64,000 nt of DNA from JAUYQR01 sp963822435 (GTDB taxonomy: Bacteria > Pseudomonadota > Alphaproteobacteria > Rhodobacterales > Rhodobacteraceae): positions 310,001 through 374,000 of the forward strand of contig CAWGHN010000003.1 in assembly GCA_963822435.1 (NCBI GenBank). The letters are read 5' to 3'. Under the pieces are notes generated by a model that was not told the DNA's origin, ran no database searches, and saw nothing but the letters and a program-made list of their open reading frames with translations. The position numbers and the translations under genes were made by a program. This document shows, one piece after another, positions 16,647 through 25,029 of this stretch; position 1 is the stretch's first letter, and each line of letters opens with the position of its first letter.

Positions 16647-17675
16647 TTATTCGCCTTCGGCGGGGGCTGGGGCGACCGAGCAGAACTTGCCGCCCGCCCG
16701 TTCGCCGCATCCCGCAGCGGCGGCCTTGCCTTGCAATTCAAGCCGGCCTTCGCCTTTCAGCACGCTGGCGTCGGTGGTGGCGTCTGCCTTGGGCGGCGCG
16801 TCGCCTTGCGCTTCGGCGGCCTTGGCTTCGGCTTCGGCGGCTTGCAGGTCGGCGGCGCGTTCGGCGGCCTCGGCCTCGGCGCGGGCGGCGCGGTCAGCCT
16901 CGAACGCCTCGCGGGTGGCTGGGTCGAGTGCGGAGGCCAGCACGATCACCGGCACGTCACCAAGCCCTGCGACCTTGTCGACGACCGAGGCATTCATCGC
17001 CTTGACATGCAGCGTCTGGAAGAACGGCACCAGATCGTCGTCGCCCATCCGCTGCGAGGCAAGGACGCGGATCTGGATCTGCGCGCCGACATCGGCCAGG
17101 AAATAGCGCGCGCGCATGCCCTTTGGCAGCAGGTCTTCGGTCACATCCAGGCCACGCACCGTCATGAACGGGGTGGGTCGGAACATGGCGCCCTGCATTT
17201 GCAGTTCGTAACGCTGCTGCATCGCCGTGAAGCTGGTGAAGATCGAGTTGGGGTAGCGCACGGCCTGAAAGATCACCCGGCGTTCACCGCGCTCGTAGGT
17301 AAGTGCCGCCTGATCCACACCGGAGCCTGACGCCTCGGTGGCCACGGCGGCGATGTATGTCGCGGCGGCATTGGTTTCGGCGGACTTTGACTTTGCGAGG
17401 AACGGTTCGGTGTCTTCGGGCACGGCGGGGCGCACGGTCCAGCCTTCGGGGGCGGCGGGCAGCATCCGGGCAAGATCGGTGGGCAGACCCGAGGCGGAGG
17501 AGGCGCTGGAGCCGATGCCGGTCAGCCGTTCGGTAAAGCCACCGAGGTATGCGCCGACGGTCAGGCCCTGGCCGTCGGCGGTGCCTGCGTTACGCTTTGC
17601 CGAGGTGAAATCGACGTAGAGAAAGCCGCCGATGCCAAGAGTTGCCATGCAGAGAAAGCCGATCAAGCGAAGCAC
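16647..17675 (-). CDS. Hypothetical membrane-anchored protein with Ala/Glu-rich tail
   Basis: This 342-residue protein is not recognised as a named family. An N-terminal hydrophobic anchor (residues 1-21, LRLIGFLCMATLGIGGFLYV) is followed by a soluble domain and then, from about residue 262, an Ala/Glu/Arg-rich stretch likely to form a coiled coil, ending with a Cys-containing tail (GCGERAGGKFC). The start is GTG 17675 because AAGGTGGG lies 6 to 7 bases upstream and it begins exactly at the membrane anchor; longer in-frame starts run into znuB. A 12-bp tandem repeat lies directly after the stop. Confidence 0.65.
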   Translation of the reverse strand: MLRLIGFLCMATLGIGGFLYVDFTSAKRNAGTADGQGLTVGAYLGGFTERLTGIGSSASSASGLPTDLARMLPAAPEGWTVRPAVPEDTEPFLAKSKSAETNAAATYIAAVATEASGSGVDQAALTYERGERRVIFQAVRYPNSIFTSFTAMQQRYELQMQGAMFRPTPFMTVRGLDVTEDLLPKGMRARYFLADVGAQIQIRVLASQRMGDDDLVPFFQTLHVKAMNASVVDKVAGLGDVPVIVLASALDPATREAFEADRAARAEAEAAERAADLQAAEAEAKAAEAQGDAPPKADATTDASVLKGEGRLELQGKAAAAGCGERAGGKFCSVAPAPAEGE

Positions 17676-17775
17676 GGGATGCCCACCTTTTGTTGCTGTG
17701 ACCCGCCGTCTAGCGACAGATTCGGGCAACCTTCGGGCAACGCTCGGACAATTTCCCGTCTGGTGCGCATTTGTC

Positions 17776-18564
17776 TCAGCCCCGCATCCGGCCAAGGCTG
17801 GCGCTGGCGGCAAAAAGGACGGCGGCGGCGACGATGATCGACGGGCCGGCGGGCGTGTCTTGCCAGAGCGAGAGCGCAAGACCCGCTACGGCCGCCGCAG
17901 CGCCGATGATGCTGGCCATCAGGGCCATCGCTTCGGGGTTGCGGGCAAGGCCGCGGGCGGCGGCGGCGGGGATGATGAGGAGCGCGGCAATCAAAAGCGC
18001 GCCGACAACCTTGAGCGACACCGCGACCACGACGGCAAGGGCAAGGACCAGCACCATGCGTTCCCGTTCCGGGCGGATGCCGGCGGCGTGGGCGAGGTCT
18101 TCGCTGAGGGTGGCGGTCAAAAGCCGCTGCCAGCGCCAGGCGATCAGCGCGGCGACGGCCAGCGCGCCGCCCCAGACGAGCATGAGGTCAGCGCGGCTGA
18201 CGGCGAGGATGTCGCCGAACAGGTAGGCGGACAGGTCGGTCCGCACTCCGGGAAAGAAGCTGACGGCGACGAGGCCGAAGGCCAGCGCGGAATGGGCCAG
18301 CACGCCCAGCGTGGTGTCCATCGCCCAACCGCGCGCGGCGAGGGTGGCGACGGTGACGGCCATCGCAAGGGCAACGACAAGGGTTCCGGCGAGGATCGGC
18401 AGGTCGGTCGCGAGGGCCAGGGCCACGCCAAGGATCGCGGCGTGGGCGGTGGCATCGCCGAAATAGGCCATCCGCCGCCAGACGACGAAGGCACCAAGCG
18501 GGCCGGTGGCAAGCGACAGGCCGACCCCGGCAAGGCCGGCGCGGACGAGGAAATCGTCAAGCAT
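17776..18564 (-). CDS. znuB: Zinc ABC transporter permease ZnuB
   Basis: This is the inner-membrane channel of the high-affinity zinc importer, 262 residues, ABC-3 family with about seven to eight hydrophobic segments. GPLGAFVVWRRMAYFGDATAHAAILG (residues about 20-45, shown here only as the family landmark region) and KVVGALLIAALLIIPAA are typical. The start is ATG 18564, overlapping the last eight bases of znuC (ATGCTTGA), so the two are translationally coupled. It is the third gene of zur-znuC-znuB and therefore probably Zur-repressed. Confidence 0.92.
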   Translation of the reverse strand: MLDDFLVRAGLAGVGLSLATGPLGAFVVWRRMAYFGDATAHAAILGVALALATDLPILAGTLVVALAMAVTVATLAARGWAMDTTLGVLAHSALAFGLVAVSFFPGVRTDLSAYLFGDILAVSRADLMLVWGGALAVAALIAWRWQRLLTATLSEDLAHAAGIRPERERMVLVLALAVVVAVSLKVVGALLIAALLIIPAAAARGLARNPEAMALMASIIGAAAAVAGLALSLWQDTPAGPSIIVAAAVLFAASASLGRMRG

Positions 18565-19306
18565 GGTCATGCTCGTGGCGGTCGTGGGTATGATCGTGGG
18601 TGTGGTCATGGTCGTGGACGTGCTGGTAAAGCGCCAGCGCGCCTTGGGTGCCAAGACCGAAAAGCGCGCGGTATTCCGGGGCGTTGGACACGACGCGGGG
18701 CGTGCCTTCGCAGCAGATGTGACCGTTGAGGCAGATCACCCGGTCGCTGGCGGCCATGACGACATGCAGATCGTGGCTGACCATCAGGACGGCGGCGCCG
18801 GTTTCCTGCCGGACGGCCTCGATCAAACGGTAAAAGCCCGCCTCGCCGGGTTGGTCGAGGCCTTGGGTCGGCTCGTCCAGCACCAGAAGCTGCGGGTTGG
18901 ACAGAAGCGCGCGGGCCAGAAGCGCGCGCTGCATCTGGCCGCCGGAAAGTTCAGTCATCTGGCGCGCGCCAAAGCCGGTCATGCCGACGCGATCGAGCGC
19001 GGCTTCGGCCGCGCTGTCTGCCACGCGCTGTGGCAGGGACAGGAAACGTCGCACGGTCAGTGGCATCGAGCGGTCGATGTGCAGACGCTGCGGGACGTAG
19101 CCGAGACGCAGGCCATCAGCCCGCGTGACGCGGCCTTCGGCCACCGGGACAATGCCCAGAAGCGCGCGGAGAAGGGTGGATTTGCCCGACCCGTTCGGTC
19201 CGAGAATCGTCACGATTTCGCCGGGGGCAATCGACAGCGTCACGTCGTGCAAAACCTCTGCCTCGCCGTAGCGAACGCAGATGTGGTCAGCGGCGATCAG
19301 GCTCAT
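18557..19306 (-). CDS. znuC: Zinc ABC transporter ATPase ZnuC
   Basis: This is the ATP-hydrolysing subunit of the zinc importer, 249 residues. Walker A is GPNGSGKST (about 36), the signature is LSGGQMQRALLARAL (about 128) and Walker B is LLVLDEPTQGLD (about 151). The C-terminal 20 residues are a His/Asp repeat (HDHDHTHDHTHDRHEHDH), a probable zinc-binding tail that may sense or buffer the cargo metal. The start is ATG 19306, overlapping the zur stop by ATGA; a longer in-frame start at 19330 would sit inside zur. Confidence 0.95.
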   Translation of the reverse strand: MSLIAADHICVRYGEAEVLHDVTLSIAPGEIVTILGPNGSGKSTLLRALLGIVPVAEGRVTRADGLRLGYVPQRLHIDRSMPLTVRRFLSLPQRVADSAAEAALDRVGMTGFGARQMTELSGGQMQRALLARALLSNPQLLVLDEPTQGLDQPGEAGFYRLIEAVRQETGAAVLMVSHDLHVVMAASDRVICLNGHICCEGTPRVVSNAPEYRALFGLGTQGALALYQHVHDHDHTHDHTHDRHEHDHA

Positions 19307-19797
19307 GCCGCCACCCGGCAGGCAGGACAAAGGCCGATCGCCTCGACGGTGGAGCCTTCGATGGCGAAGCCAAGGCCTTTGGCGGCGGTATCGAGCGCCT
19401 TGCGCACCGGCGCGGACTCGGCCTCGGCCACGGTGGAGCAGGTGCGGCAGATCAGGAACACGGGCTGGTGCGCCGCGCCGGGGTGCATGCAGGCAGTGAA
19501 CGCGTTCAGTCGCTGGATGCGGTGGGCAAGGCCTTGATCCACAAGGAAATCCAGCGCGCGGTAGACCACGGGCGGCTGGTTGCCGAAGCCTTCGGCGGCC
19601 AGCCGGTTCAGCACATCATAGGCACCAAGCGCGCGATGTTCCTCCAACAAGATCTCCAGCACGCGGCGGCGCACCGGGGTCATCCGCGCTCCAGCCTCGG
19701 CGCAGATCGCGTCGGCGCGCGACAGGGCACCAGACGCGCAGTGGGCGTGGTCGTGATGCGCAAAGGCCAAATCGGCGTTGGGTTCGGGGGTCGGCAT
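19303..19797 (-). CDS. zur: Zinc uptake regulator Zur (Fur family)
   Basis: This is the zinc-responsive repressor of the znu genes, 164 residues. The winged-helix region lies around MTPVRRRVLEILLEEHRALGAYDVLNRL. Structural zinc ligands are seen as CRTC (about residue 112) and CPAC near the C-terminus, plus the His-rich N-terminus (HHDHAHC) and TACMHPGAAHQPVFL. It is the first gene of the leftward zur-znuC-znuB unit and divergent from znuA. The start is ATG 19797; the Zur box in the 69-base intergenic space should let it control both directions, including itself. Confidence 0.92.
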   Translation of the reverse strand: MPTPEPNADLAFAHHDHAHCASGALSRADAICAEAGARMTPVRRRVLEILLEEHRALGAYDVLNRLAAEGFGNQPPVVYRALDFLVDQGLAHRIQRLNAFTACMHPGAAHQPVFLICRTCSTVAEAESAPVRKALDTAAKGLGFAIEGSTVEAIGLCPACRVAA

Positions 19798-19810
19798 TTT
19801 CGCGCCTTGA

Positions 19811-19831
19811 CTTGTTATAATATTACATTCA
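19811..19831. promoter_or_regulatory. Zur box between zur and znuA
   Basis: The core GTTATAATATTAC (19814-19826) is a near-perfect palindrome and is followed by ATT, matching the GTTATAATATAACATT core of classical Zur operators at 15 of 16 positions. A TTGACT at 19807-19812 could be the znuA -35 element, which would place the box in the promoter spacer. Confidence 0.8.
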
Positions 19832-19866
19832 ATAGGCGATCCAGAAGCAAAGGGAAAGCCCGGATC

Positions 19867-20769
19867 ATGCGTTATATCATTACGGCCCTGATGGCCAGCA
19901 CCGCCCTGCCCGCACTGGCCGGGGTGCCAAGCGTGGTGACCGACATCCCGCCCGTCCATGCGTTGGTTTCGCAGGTGATGGGCGATCTTGGCAGCCCGGT
20001 TCTGTTGCTGGCGAAAGGGTCGGACGAGCATGATTTCCAGCTGCGCCCAAGTCAGGCGGGTCAGGTGGCGGATGCGGCATTGGTGGTCTGGATCGGGCCG
20101 GAATTGACGCCGTGGCTGGAGACGGCGCTGCAGAACCGACCCGAGGGCGCCGCCGCGCTGGCGCTTTTCGATGCAGAGGGGACGGTGAAGATCGGGTATG
20201 GCAAGGCGGAAGAAGACCATGCGAGCCATGTGGATGAGCATGACCACGGTGCCTATGACCCGCACGCATGGCTGGACCCGGACAATGCGAAGGTCTGGCT
20301 TGGGCTGATCGCGGCGGAGCTTTCGCGGATCGATCCTGACAATGCGGCGACCTATGCGGTCAATGCGGCCACGGCGACGGCAGGGATAATGGCACTGGAT
20401 GCGGACCTGAGCGCACGGCTGGCGCCAGTGAAGGACCGCGCCTTCGTGACCTTTCACGATGCCTATGGCTATTTCACCGCCCACTACGGGCTTGCGAGCG
20501 CGGGCAGCATTGCCCTTGGCGATGCGGCTGACCCCGGCGCGGCGCGATTGAGCGAGATCCGCGCGACGCTGGAGGCCGGGTCGGTCGCGTGCATCTTCCC
20601 TGAGGTCCAGCATGATCCAGCGCTGGTGGTGCAGGTGGCCGACGGCACAGGCGCGGTGATCGGGGGCGCGCTTGACCCGGTCGGGTCGTTGCTGGAACCG
20701 GGAGTTGCGGCCTATGCCGCGCTGTTGACCGGGATTGCCGAAACGCTCGTCGGTTGCAAGGCGCCCTGA
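19867..20769 (+). CDS. znuA: Zinc-binding periplasmic protein ZnuA
   Basis: This is the substrate-binding protein of the zinc importer, 300 residues, cluster A-I. The signal peptide is MRYIITALMASTALPALAG. Metal ligands expected of the family include His in SDEHDFQLRPSQ and in DPHAWLDP, and FHDAYGYF. Between them is the short acidic, His-rich loop EEDHASHVDEHDHGAYD, typical of zinc rather than manganese receptors. The start is ATG 19867, after a weak GGGAAAG site. It is transcribed away from zur-znuC-znuB, with the Zur box in between. Confidence 0.94.
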   Translation: MRYIITALMASTALPALAGVPSVVTDIPPVHALVSQVMGDLGSPVLLLAKGSDEHDFQLRPSQAGQVADAALVVWIGPELTPWLETALQNRPEGAAALALFDAEGTVKIGYGKAEEDHASHVDEHDHGAYDPHAWLDPDNAKVWLGLIAAELSRIDPDNAATYAVNAATATAGIMALDADLSARLAPVKDRAFVTFHDAYGYFTAHYGLASAGSIALGDAADPGAARLSEIRATLEAGSVACIFPEVQHDPALVVQVADGTGAVIGGALDPVGSLLEPGVAAYAALLTGIAETLVGCKAP

Positions 20770-20776
20770 GCGGGCG

Positions 20777-21760
20777 TCAGACCAAACCTTCCTTGCGGAA
20801 GAGCGCCTTCAGGTCTGCCTCTGGCCGCGCGCCGAAATGGCTGATGACCTCGGCGGCGGCGACGCAGCCCATGCGGCCGGAGGTGGCGAGGCTTTGGCCG
20901 GTGGCCATGCCGTAAAGGAAGCCGGCGGCAAACTGGTCACCTGCCCCGGTGGCATCGACGGGAACCACGCGGCGGACGGGAACGACCACCTGTTCGTCGC
21001 CGCGCGCCACGATCACGTCATGCCCCGACCGGGTGCAGACCACGAGGCCGGCATCGGCGGCGGCCTGTTCGAGGGCTGCGGACAGGTCGGTCTGATAAAG
21101 CGAGGCCCATTCGTGTTCGTTGCCGATCACGTAGTCGAGCGATTTGACCAGACGGCGGAAATCCTCACGGTGCCGATCAACACAGAACGGGTCGGAGAGC
21201 GCGATGCCCGCCTTGCCGCCTTTGGCGTGGCAGAGTTCGACCGCGCGTTCGAAGGCCTGTTTGCCCTTTGGCTTGTCGTAGAGGTAGCCTTCGAGAAACA
21301 ATATCTCGGCGCTGCCCGCCACCGATGCGGACACGTCATCGGGGCCAAGTTCGGAGGAAATGCCGAGGTAGGTGTTCATCGACCGCTCGCCATCCGGGCT
21401 GACGAAGATCATCGAGCGCGAGGTGGGCAATTCGCCACCGGGCACGGGTGGGTTGACGAAATCGGTGCCCTCATCCGCCATCGCCTTGGCGTAGAAGCGG
21501 CCCAGGGCATCGTCATGCACACGCCCGATGAAGGCCGTGGTCAGGCCAAGGTTGCCAAGGCCCGCGAGGGTGTTGGCGACCGACCCGCCGGGGGCCTGCT
21601 GGCGGTTGGTCATCGCGCCATAGAGAAGCTCGCCGCGTTCGCGTTCGACCAGTTGCATGATGCCCTTCTGGATTCCCATCAGGTCCAGAAAGCTGTCGTC
21701 GGCGGTGGAGAACACGTCCACGATGGCGTTGCCGATGCCGACGATCTGATAGGTTTTCAT
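20777..21760 (-). CDS. PfkB-family carbohydrate/nucleoside kinase (adenosine kinase-like)
   Basis: This ribokinase-fold kinase has 327 residues. The N-terminal motif GIGNAIVDVF and C-terminal DATGAGDQFAAGFLYG (anion hole and catalytic Asp) identify the PfkB family, and overall pattern and length match bacterial adenosine-kinase-like members. Adenosine, ribose or another sugar is possible. The start is ATG 21760, overlapping the nth stop by ATGA, so it is likely made with endonuclease III. Convergent with znuA, with only 7 bases between the stops. Confidence 0.82.
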   Translation of the reverse strand: MKTYQIVGIGNAIVDVFSTADDSFLDLMGIQKGIMQLVERERGELLYGAMTNRQQAPGGSVANTLAGLGNLGLTTAFIGRVHDDALGRFYAKAMADEGTDFVNPPVPGGELPTSRSMIFVSPDGERSMNTYLGISSELGPDDVSASVAGSAEILFLEGYLYDKPKGKQAFERAVELCHAKGGKAGIALSDPFCVDRHREDFRRLVKSLDYVIGNEHEWASLYQTDLSAALEQAAADAGLVVCTRSGHDVIVARGDEQVVVPVRRVVPVDATGAGDQFAAGFLYGMATGQSLATSGRMGCVAAAEVISHFGARPEADLKALFRKEGLV

Positions 21761-22401
21761 GCAGTCTTGTCCTCGTATAGGCACCAGTCCCGGATCGGGC
21801 AGATGCCGCATTTGGGTGTGCGCGCGACGCAGATATACCGCCCGTGCAGGATGAGCCAGTGGTGTGCGTGGCGCTGGAATTCAACGGGCACATTGTCTTC
21901 GATGGCGCGTTCGACGGCCAGTTCATCCCGACCGGGGCAGATGCCGGTGCGGTTGCCGACGCGGAAGATGTGGGTATCCACAGCCTGCGCCGGATAGCCA
22001 TGCCACATGTTGAGAACCACGTTCGCGGTCTTGCGCCCGACGCCGGGCAGGGATTGCAGGGCAGCACGCGAGGTGGGGACCTGGCCGTGGTAGAGGTCGA
22101 TCAGGATGCGGCTGAGCTTGATGACGTTCCTGGCCTTGTTGCGGTAAAGGCCGATGGTCTTGATCATCTCGGTCAGGCGTTCTTCGCCCAGGGCGAGCAT
22201 CTTTTCCGGGGTGTCGGCGATCTGGAACAGCGCGCGGGTTGCCTTGTTCACGCCAACATCGGTGGCTTGGGCCGAGAGGGCGACCGCAACAAGAAGGGTA
22301 AAGTCGTTGACGTGTTCAAGTTCGCCCTTCGGCTCGGGTTCCACCTCGCTGAAGCGGGTGAAGACGGCGCGCATCGCGGCGTAGGGAAGCTGCTTGACCA
22401 T
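21757..22401 (-). CDS. nth: Endonuclease III (DNA glycosylase/AP lyase)
   Basis: Base-excision repair enzyme removing oxidised pyrimidines, 214 residues. Visible are the helix-hairpin-helix LPGVGRKTAN with catalytic Lys, the catalytic Asp in VDTHIFRV, and the C-terminal [4Fe-4S] ligand pattern C-x6-C-x2-C-x5-C (CVARTPKCGICPIRDWC). The start is ATG 22401 (MVKQLPY); a longer in-frame start at 22503 would cross the divergent gene. It is divergent from the AraC-MGMT gene across 100 bases, which pairs two DNA-repair functions. Confidence 0.95.
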   Translation of the reverse strand: MVKQLPYAAMRAVFTRFSEVEPEPKGELEHVNDFTLLVAVALSAQATDVGVNKATRALFQIADTPEKMLALGEERLTEMIKTIGLYRNKARNVIKLSRILIDLYHGQVPTSRAALQSLPGVGRKTANVVLNMWHGYPAQAVDTHIFRVGNRTGICPGRDELAVERAIEDNVPVEFQRHAHHWLILHGRYICVARTPKCGICPIRDWCLYEDKTA

Positions 22402-22501
22402 AGCTTCTTCTGCCAGCCGAACCGTATCAGCGCAAGGATGCGCAACATCCGGGTCGCGGTGGTGGAGTGGGTTGCCTAAGGTAGTGGCCAAGGAGACCGC
22501 C

Positions 22502-23332
22502 ATGACCGACCAAGCCCCCGCCTACCATTACGCCGTCATCGCCCGCGCGCTGAAGATCATCGACGCTGGGGGGCCGGGGCTGACGCTGGAGGGGCTTGCG
22601 GCCGAGATGGGGATGAGCCCGGCGCATTTTCAGCGGACGTTTTCGGCATGGGTCGGGGTCAGCCCGAAGAAGTACCAGCAGTATCTGGCGATCGGTCACG
22701 CGCGCGCTTTGCTGGCCCAGCGGCACACCACGCTGTCGGCGGCGCTGGAGGTGGGGCTGTCCGGCACCGGGCGGCTGCATGACCTGTTCCTGACATGGGA
22801 GGCGATGGCGCCCGGCGATTATGCGCGGGGCGGCGCGGGGCTGGAAATCCGCTGGGGCTGGTTCGACAGCCCGTTTGGCCCGGCGCTTGTGATGGCAACG
22901 GACAAAGGCATCTGCGGGATCGGCTTTGCCGACGAGATCGATGCGGAAGCGGCGATGGAGGATCTGGTCCGCCGCTGGCCGAAGGCGGCCTATGTGGAGG
23001 ACCGTCTGGCGATAGCGCCCATGGTGGACGCGGCCTTTGGCGGGCGCGACACAGCGCTGCATCTGATCGGCGCGCCGTTTCAGGTGAAGGTGTGGGAAGC
23101 GCTGCTGGCGATACCGTCGGGGCATGTGACGACCTATGCAGATATTGCGGGGGCCATCGGCCACCCCGCCGCACACCGGGCCGTCGGGACGGCGGTGGGG
23201 CGCAATCCGATTTCGTTCCTGATCCCGTGCCACCGGGCGCTGCGGCGCGACGGCGGGCTTGGTGGCTATCATTGGGGCCTGGAGCGCAAGCGCGCGATGC
23301 TGGCGTGGGAAGCGGCGCGCAGCGAAGGCTGA
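22502..23332 (+). CDS. AraC-MGMT fusion: Ada-like methylated-DNA-protein cysteine methyltransferase
   Basis: A 276-residue bifunctional repair/regulatory protein. An N-terminal AraC-type helix-turn-helix (about residues 25-105, SPAHFQRTFSAWVGVSPKKY) is joined to an O6-alkylguanine-DNA alkyltransferase domain whose active site is PCHR with Cys243. The N-terminal Ada zinc/methyl-phosphotriester domain with its cysteines is absent, so it cannot sense damage as E. coli Ada does, although the Cys243 domain may repair alkylguanine. The start ATG 22502 follows AAGGAGA. Divergent from nth. Confidence 0.9.
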   Translation: MTDQAPAYHYAVIARALKIIDAGGPGLTLEGLAAEMGMSPAHFQRTFSAWVGVSPKKYQQYLAIGHARALLAQRHTTLSAALEVGLSGTGRLHDLFLTWEAMAPGDYARGGAGLEIRWGWFDSPFGPALVMATDKGICGIGFADEIDAEAAMEDLVRRWPKAAYVEDRLAIAPMVDAAFGGRDTALHLIGAPFQVKVWEALLAIPSGHVTTYADIAGAIGHPAAHRAVGTAVGRNPISFLIPCHRALRRDGGLGGYHWGLERKRAMLAWEAARSEG

Positions 23333-23445
23333 TGCGCGAAAGCCTGCCGAAGTGGCAGGGGGCTGTAAGTCATCCTCCGCCTTTGCTATAAGATGCGCAC
23401 GAGCCCGGTGCACGGGCCGACCCATCACCCTGAGGCGAGAGCAAC

Positions 23446-24096
23446 ATGTTCAAGACCCCCCTTATCCTGGCGACTGCGAGCGTGCTGGCGCTGACCGCCT
23501 GCGTCGATCCGAATGCCTACCCCAACGACCCGAACGCACGGTCGCGCAACGGCGCGATTCTGGGCGGCCTCACCGGAGCGGTGCTTGCCGGCACCTCGGG
23601 CGGCGATGACCGACTGGCCAAGGCCGCTGTCGGCGGCATTGTCGGTGCGGCCCTTGGCGGCGCGGTCGGTGCGTCGCTTGACCAGCAGGCCGCCGAACTG
23701 CGCGGTTCGCTGAATTCCAACATCTCGGTCACCAACACCGGGCAATACCTGGTCGTGAACATGCCACAGGACGTGCTGTTTGCCACCGACAGTGCCACGC
23801 TGCGCCCCGACCTGACGCGCGACATCAAGGCCGTGGCGTCAAGCCTGCTGCGTTACCCCAACAGCACGATCGAGGTGATCGGCCACACCGACAACACCGG
23901 TTCGGCCGCCTACAACCAGGACCTGTCGCAGCGTCGCGCCGTGTCTGTTGCCAACATCCTGCGCGAAAGCGGCGTACCGAACGGCCGCGTGACCGCCTTT
24001 GGTCGCGGCGAAGACGCCCCGATCGCGTCGAACATGACGCCCGAAGGCCGTGCGCAGAACCGCCGCGTCGAGATCATCATTCGCCCGACCGCATAA
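23446..24096 (+). CDS. OmpA-family outer-membrane lipoprotein
   Basis: This 216-residue lipoprotein, similar to YiaD-type proteins, tethers the outer membrane to peptidoglycan. The lipobox is LTAC with Cys19. Residues about 38-82 form two glycine-zipper segments (GAILGGLTGAVLAG, GGIVGAALGGAVGASL). The OmpA C-terminal domain follows, with VIGHTDNTGS and QRRAVSVANIL and an arginine-rich NRRVEI end that binds diaminopimelate-containing peptidoglycan. A TATAAG at 23387-23392 is a possible -10 element. A strong terminator follows at 24115, so it is probably monocistronic. Confidence 0.92.
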   Translation: MFKTPLILATASVLALTACVDPNAYPNDPNARSRNGAILGGLTGAVLAGTSGGDDRLAKAAVGGIVGAALGGAVGASLDQQAAELRGSLNSNISVTNTGQYLVVNMPQDVLFATDSATLRPDLTRDIKAVASSLLRYPNSTIEVIGHTDNTGSAAYNQDLSQRRAVSVANILRESGVPNGRVTAFGRGEDAPIASNMTPEGRAQNRRVEIIIRPTA

Positions 24097-24114
24097 GGTT
24101 GGCGTCATCCTTGG

Positions 24115-24145
24115 AAAGGGCCGGGAACGCTCCCGGCCCTTTTTC
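24115..24145 (+). terminator. Rho-independent terminator after the OmpA lipoprotein gene
   Basis: Stem AAAGGGCCGGGA/TCCCGGCCCTTT with loop ACGC, continuing into TTTTTC. The stem is perfect. Confidence 0.92.
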
Positions 24146-24196
24146 ATTGAGATTTGCCCGAACTGGTCATAATTTCAAACCAATCGGGGGGGTGGT

Positions 24197-24964
24197 ATGC
24201 CATTTTTGAAGGTTCAGACGGAAAAGCTGTCGCACTCCGTGGTCCGCCAGATTGAACAGCTTATCCTGCGCGGCATCCTGCGCCCCGGCGAACGGTTGCC
24301 GTCGGAGCGTGACATGGCCGACAAGCTGGGCGTGTCGCGGCCCAGCCTGCGTGATGCGATTGCCGACCTGTGCGAACGTGGGCTGCTGGTCACCCGCCCC
24401 GGCGCGGGGGTGTTCGTGGCGGATGTGCTGGGGTCGGCGTTTTCGGAAGCGTTGATCGAGTTGTTTTCGACCCATGAGGAAGCGGTGTTCGACTACATCT
24501 CGTTTCGGCGCGACATGGAGGGGCTGGCAGCCGAGCGGGCGGCGCGGCTGGGGTCGGAAACCGATCTGAAGGTGATCGCCACGATCTTTGCCAAGATGGA
24601 GGCCGCGCACCAGAAGCGCGACCCGTCAGACGAAGCGCAACTGGATGCGGAGTTCCACATGGCGATCATCGAGGCCAGCCATAACGTCATCATGCTGCAC
24701 ATGCTGCGGTCGATGTTCGATCTGTTGCGGCAGGGCGTATTTTACAATCGGCAGGTGATGTTCCGAAACCGGATGACGCGGGACCAGTTGCTGGATCAGC
24801 ACCGCGCCATCAATGCGGCGCTGCAATCGCGCGACCCGGTGGCGGCGAAGGCGGCGGTGACGGCGCATCTGGATTACGTGGAACAGTCATTCACCGACCA
24901 GATCAGGGCGGAAAAGCACGAGGCGATTGCGCGCCAGCGATTCGAGCACGAACAGATGCGTTGA
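24197..24964 (+). CDS. GntR/FadR-family transcriptional regulator (FCD domain)
   Basis: A 255-residue regulator. The N-terminal winged helix includes LPSERDMADKLGVSRPSLRDAIADL (about residues 35-60, key HTH residues SERDMA..SRPSLR), and the C-terminal FCD ligand-binding domain carries D/H residues in AEFHMAIIEASHN, which usually coordinate a metal. The pattern is closest to PdhR/LldR/GlcC-type regulators of organic-acid metabolism. An inverted TGGT-N11-ACCA lies just upstream (24164-24182) and could be an autoregulatory site. No obvious target gene is adjacent. Confidence 0.85.
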   Translation: MPFLKVQTEKLSHSVVRQIEQLILRGILRPGERLPSERDMADKLGVSRPSLRDAIADLCERGLLVTRPGAGVFVADVLGSAFSEALIELFSTHEEAVFDYISFRRDMEGLAAERAARLGSETDLKVIATIFAKMEAAHQKRDPSDEAQLDAEFHMAIIEASHNVIMLHMLRSMFDLLRQGVFYNRQVMFRNRMTRDQLLDQHRAINAALQSRDPVAAKAAVTAHLDYVEQSFTDQIRAEKHEAIARQRFEHEQMR

Positions 24965-24974
24965 CGGTGGCCAT

Positions 24975-25005
24975 AAAGAAACCCGGGAGCCTTGCGGTCC
25001 CGGGT
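24975..25005 (-). terminator. Terminator of the F0 ATP synthase operon
   Basis: On the minus strand, stem ACCCGGGA/TCCCGGGT with loop CCGCAAGGC, followed by TTCTTTATGG. It lies 25 bases after the atpF stop. Confidence 0.85.
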
Positions 25006-25029
25006 CTGGATCGTGGCGATGCTGACCGG

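Noticed and set aside
13915..17106. Very long open frame (over 1000 codons) on the plus strand opposite the dehydrogenase and hypothetical genes
   Set aside because: It is antisense to two genes with clear domains, has no recognisable motif, and long antisense frames are expected with strong G/C third-position bias.
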